From Todiramphus chloris collaris (lineage: Eukaryota > Chordata > Aves > Coraciiformes > Alcedinidae), in contig JANVCC010000152.1 of NCBI GenBank assembly GCA_025345505.1, forward strand, positions 3,295,318-3,359,317: a DNA stretch of 64,000 nt, given 5' to 3'. A program made the position numbers and the translations under genes. Numbering within the stretch: the first letter of the stretch is position 1; each line of letters starts with the position of its first letter. The notes beneath the pieces were generated by a model. That model saw only the letters and a list, made by a program, of their open reading frames with translations, was not told where the DNA came from and ran no database searches. Below, in pieces: positions 62,139-64,000 of the stretch.

Positions 62139-62160
62139 AAAAAAAAAAAAAAAAAAAAAA
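62139..62160. repeat. Poly(A) run of 22
   Basis: Twenty-two A residues. There is no AATAAA in the 30 bases before it and no recognised gene copy upstream, so a simple homopolymer is preferred over a retrocopy tail. Confidence 0.9.
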
Positions 62161-63181
62161 GATGCATGCTCAGAAAAACAATGCTGATAAGGAGTCCAGT
62201 TCTGATAGGTCTTGAGTATATGAACAGTATGAGCCAAATTTTTTTTATTCTCTCACTTCAGACAAGGATGGAGAAAAAAATGGAGAGGATGACTTTAAAT
62301 CACCTTTTTGCACCCTACATTTCATGCCTACATATGATATACATGAAAGCACCATCTTTACAGATATTTCTATAACACCTTTTCTGAATCTTCAGTGCTT
62401 CTTACTGAATCTCTGATCTTGAGGCATTTCCTTAACTGTCTATTTCATACACTAAGGTTAGTTATAGAGAGAGTTCTGTGGTCCATGGTCCCAGGCAGCA
62501 CCTCAAGCTGGAATCACATCCTCTGGACATCTGTTATGAAATACGCATAAGAAAGTTCTTCTTTATCTAGAACCTGTTACACAGGGTTTACCACTTTGTT
62601 TAAGACTCTTACGAGGTATAAAACTGACCTTTGTGCAGTTAAAGGAAAGGTTCAACTAGACTAATGTCATTATAAACAGAAGGCAATGACTGCAAGTTAT
62701 GTTTGATCATAATTTCCAGAAACTGCTACAGCCAATCAACAAGGCACTAAAAAGACTCCTGTTGAGATTCTGGACAAAATTTTCATCTCTGCATATTCAA
62801 GTAGGACTGGAAAAGAAGTTAAGGTATTCAGAAAGAAGATAACTGCAAGAAAAAAAAAAAAACCAAAACCAGTTTACTTTGTTCAGCACAGAAAAATAGA
62901 AGCTTAGAGAATTTTGATTGCTTTCCTTCCATAAATAAATCAGGAAAGAAGCAAAGAATTTTTTATGCCAAATGGAAGTTGTCCACCTGACTGGAACAAA
63001 ACTTTGCCAAAAATTGTGAAGATATGTAGTATGAAGAATTTATGAGGAACCTTTCAAAAGAAAATGTGAAAGCAAGAGTTCACTCTCTACCAGGTTGTGG
63101 AAAGGAAATATTTGACATGGCAGCCTGAAATACCAGGAAATGAGAGAAAATGACCCAGTCTGTTACTGTCATTAAAAAAAT

Positions 63182-63227
63182 CAACAACAACAAAACAAAC
63201 AAACAAGCAAACAAAACCAAAACAAAG
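63182..63227. repeat. (CAA)n/(CAAA)n simple repeat
   Basis: CAA triplets pass into CAAA tetramers. It is similar to the tract at 14415-14456. Confidence 0.85.
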
Positions 63228-64000
63228 AATCAAGTGATAGAATTATAAGGAAACTTTCCTTGTTTTTTTTTTTTTTAGGTTGGTAACCAAATGTATCATC
63301 TGGGATTTCCTTCTACCTCTACAAAGCATACCATATTTATATGCTTGGAAAATTAAAGGCTTTTTGCTATGACAGAAAATAGGAACATCTCACAAATTGT
63401 TAGTGTTGGGATTTGCATATATCATTACTTTACTTCCTAATTATTTTTTAATCTATTTGCATGAAAAGCAAATAGCTTCTTTTCAATAACAGTAAATACA
63501 AAAATGTGCCTGTCACTCCTCCAGGGAGAAGGAACTTCATTTGTTTTTTCTAATGCCCCAAAGTTAAAATGTCAGAAATAGCTAAATAAAAAATAGGATG
63601 AAAAACTAAACAAAATCAGAACACAAATGGATACTCTTCATGGGCATCCAGAATTTATACTGGGGTAAATCTATCATTACTGATAATTTTACCTTTAATT
63701 TACTGACAGTTAAGTAAAAAAGAATGCAGAGACTTTTAAAATTTCAGGTGAAATGTCTAAATGTCTAAATAACCATCTTGGTGATCTCTCAGGAAAGTAG
63801 ATACTTCTGTTCCATTTGCTTTAGTTTTACTACTAATGGGACATGTCTGAGCTGAAAAGCTTGTGAAGATTTGTGCACTGTAGTGACACTTTATCCTAGC
63901 CTCACTTAGAAAGAAGAACCTTTTATTGATCACATATCTGTCTTGTTTAAAGGCCATCAGCAACATCAGACAGACTCCTAGGTTTTAATGGCAGAAAATA

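Larger units (their letters stand above)
60576..64000. other. Unique non-coding stretch
   Basis: No gene is supported. Low-complexity content is an A22 run (62139-62160), an A13 run (62850-62862) and a CAAA-type repeat (63182-63227). Open frames are at most 100 codons; the longest (60810-61112, -) shows no family resemblance. Confidence 0.5.

Noticed and set aside
62139..62160. A22 run as the tail of a processed pseudogene
   Set aside because: No AATAAA and no recognisable coding sequence in front of it.
1..64000. tRNA, rRNA, CRISPR, bacterial operon or phage features
   Set aside because: None seen by eye; base composition and the CR1 content point to a vertebrate chromosome. A tRNAscan or Infernal run would settle small RNAs, which I cannot exclude.

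Overview
The window looks like vertebrate, most probably avian, intergenic or deep intronic DNA. It is A+T-rich and holds no convincing multi-exon gene, no operon-like gene order, no RNA gene I can recognise and no CRISPR array. The bird assignment rests on many CR1 non-LTR retrotransposon fragments with the typical avian 3' end (CCTTCCAACCTCTACCATTCTATG followed by short ATTCTATG repeats), plus a short LTR whose layout matches the chicken ALV/EAV group. A galliform bird is plausible but not proven.

Layout. Positions 1-8594 are unique sequence with a (GT)n microsatellite at 6687 and two candidate regulatory patches. A 3' CR1 copy lies at 8595-9480 (+). Positions 9481-19100 are unique, with a 154-bp pure pyrimidine tract at 13280. 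Two CR1 tails point away from each other at 19101-19275. A CR1 copy at 24200-26632 (+) unusually keeps its ORF1 region, fused by deletion to the reverse transcriptase; a strong G-quadruplex motif lies just upstream. Further CR1 fragments are at 27731-28188 (+), 36203-36558 (-), 38281-38340 (+), 46277-46635 (+) and 50062-50302 (+). Much older CR1/L3-like remnants are at 31881-32110 (+), 47290-47450 (-) and 53485-53560 (+). A small coding-like open frame of unknown identity is at 40680-40905 (+).

The densest region is 58050-60575. There a long CR1 copy on the minus strand is split by an alpharetrovirus-like solo LTR (58668-59014) and by a second LTR of ERVL type (59529-about 60070). All three elements have the same orientation. 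This nested stack gives a relative order of insertion.

Nothing here acts together as a pathway. The recognisable content is dead retroelements, simple repeats able to form non-B DNA, and some unique stretches whose motif content suggests enhancers. I did not find a new biological system. The items most worth checking are the coding-like frame at 40680, the nested LTR stack, the ORF1-to-RT CR1 deletion product and the back-to-back CR1 tails.
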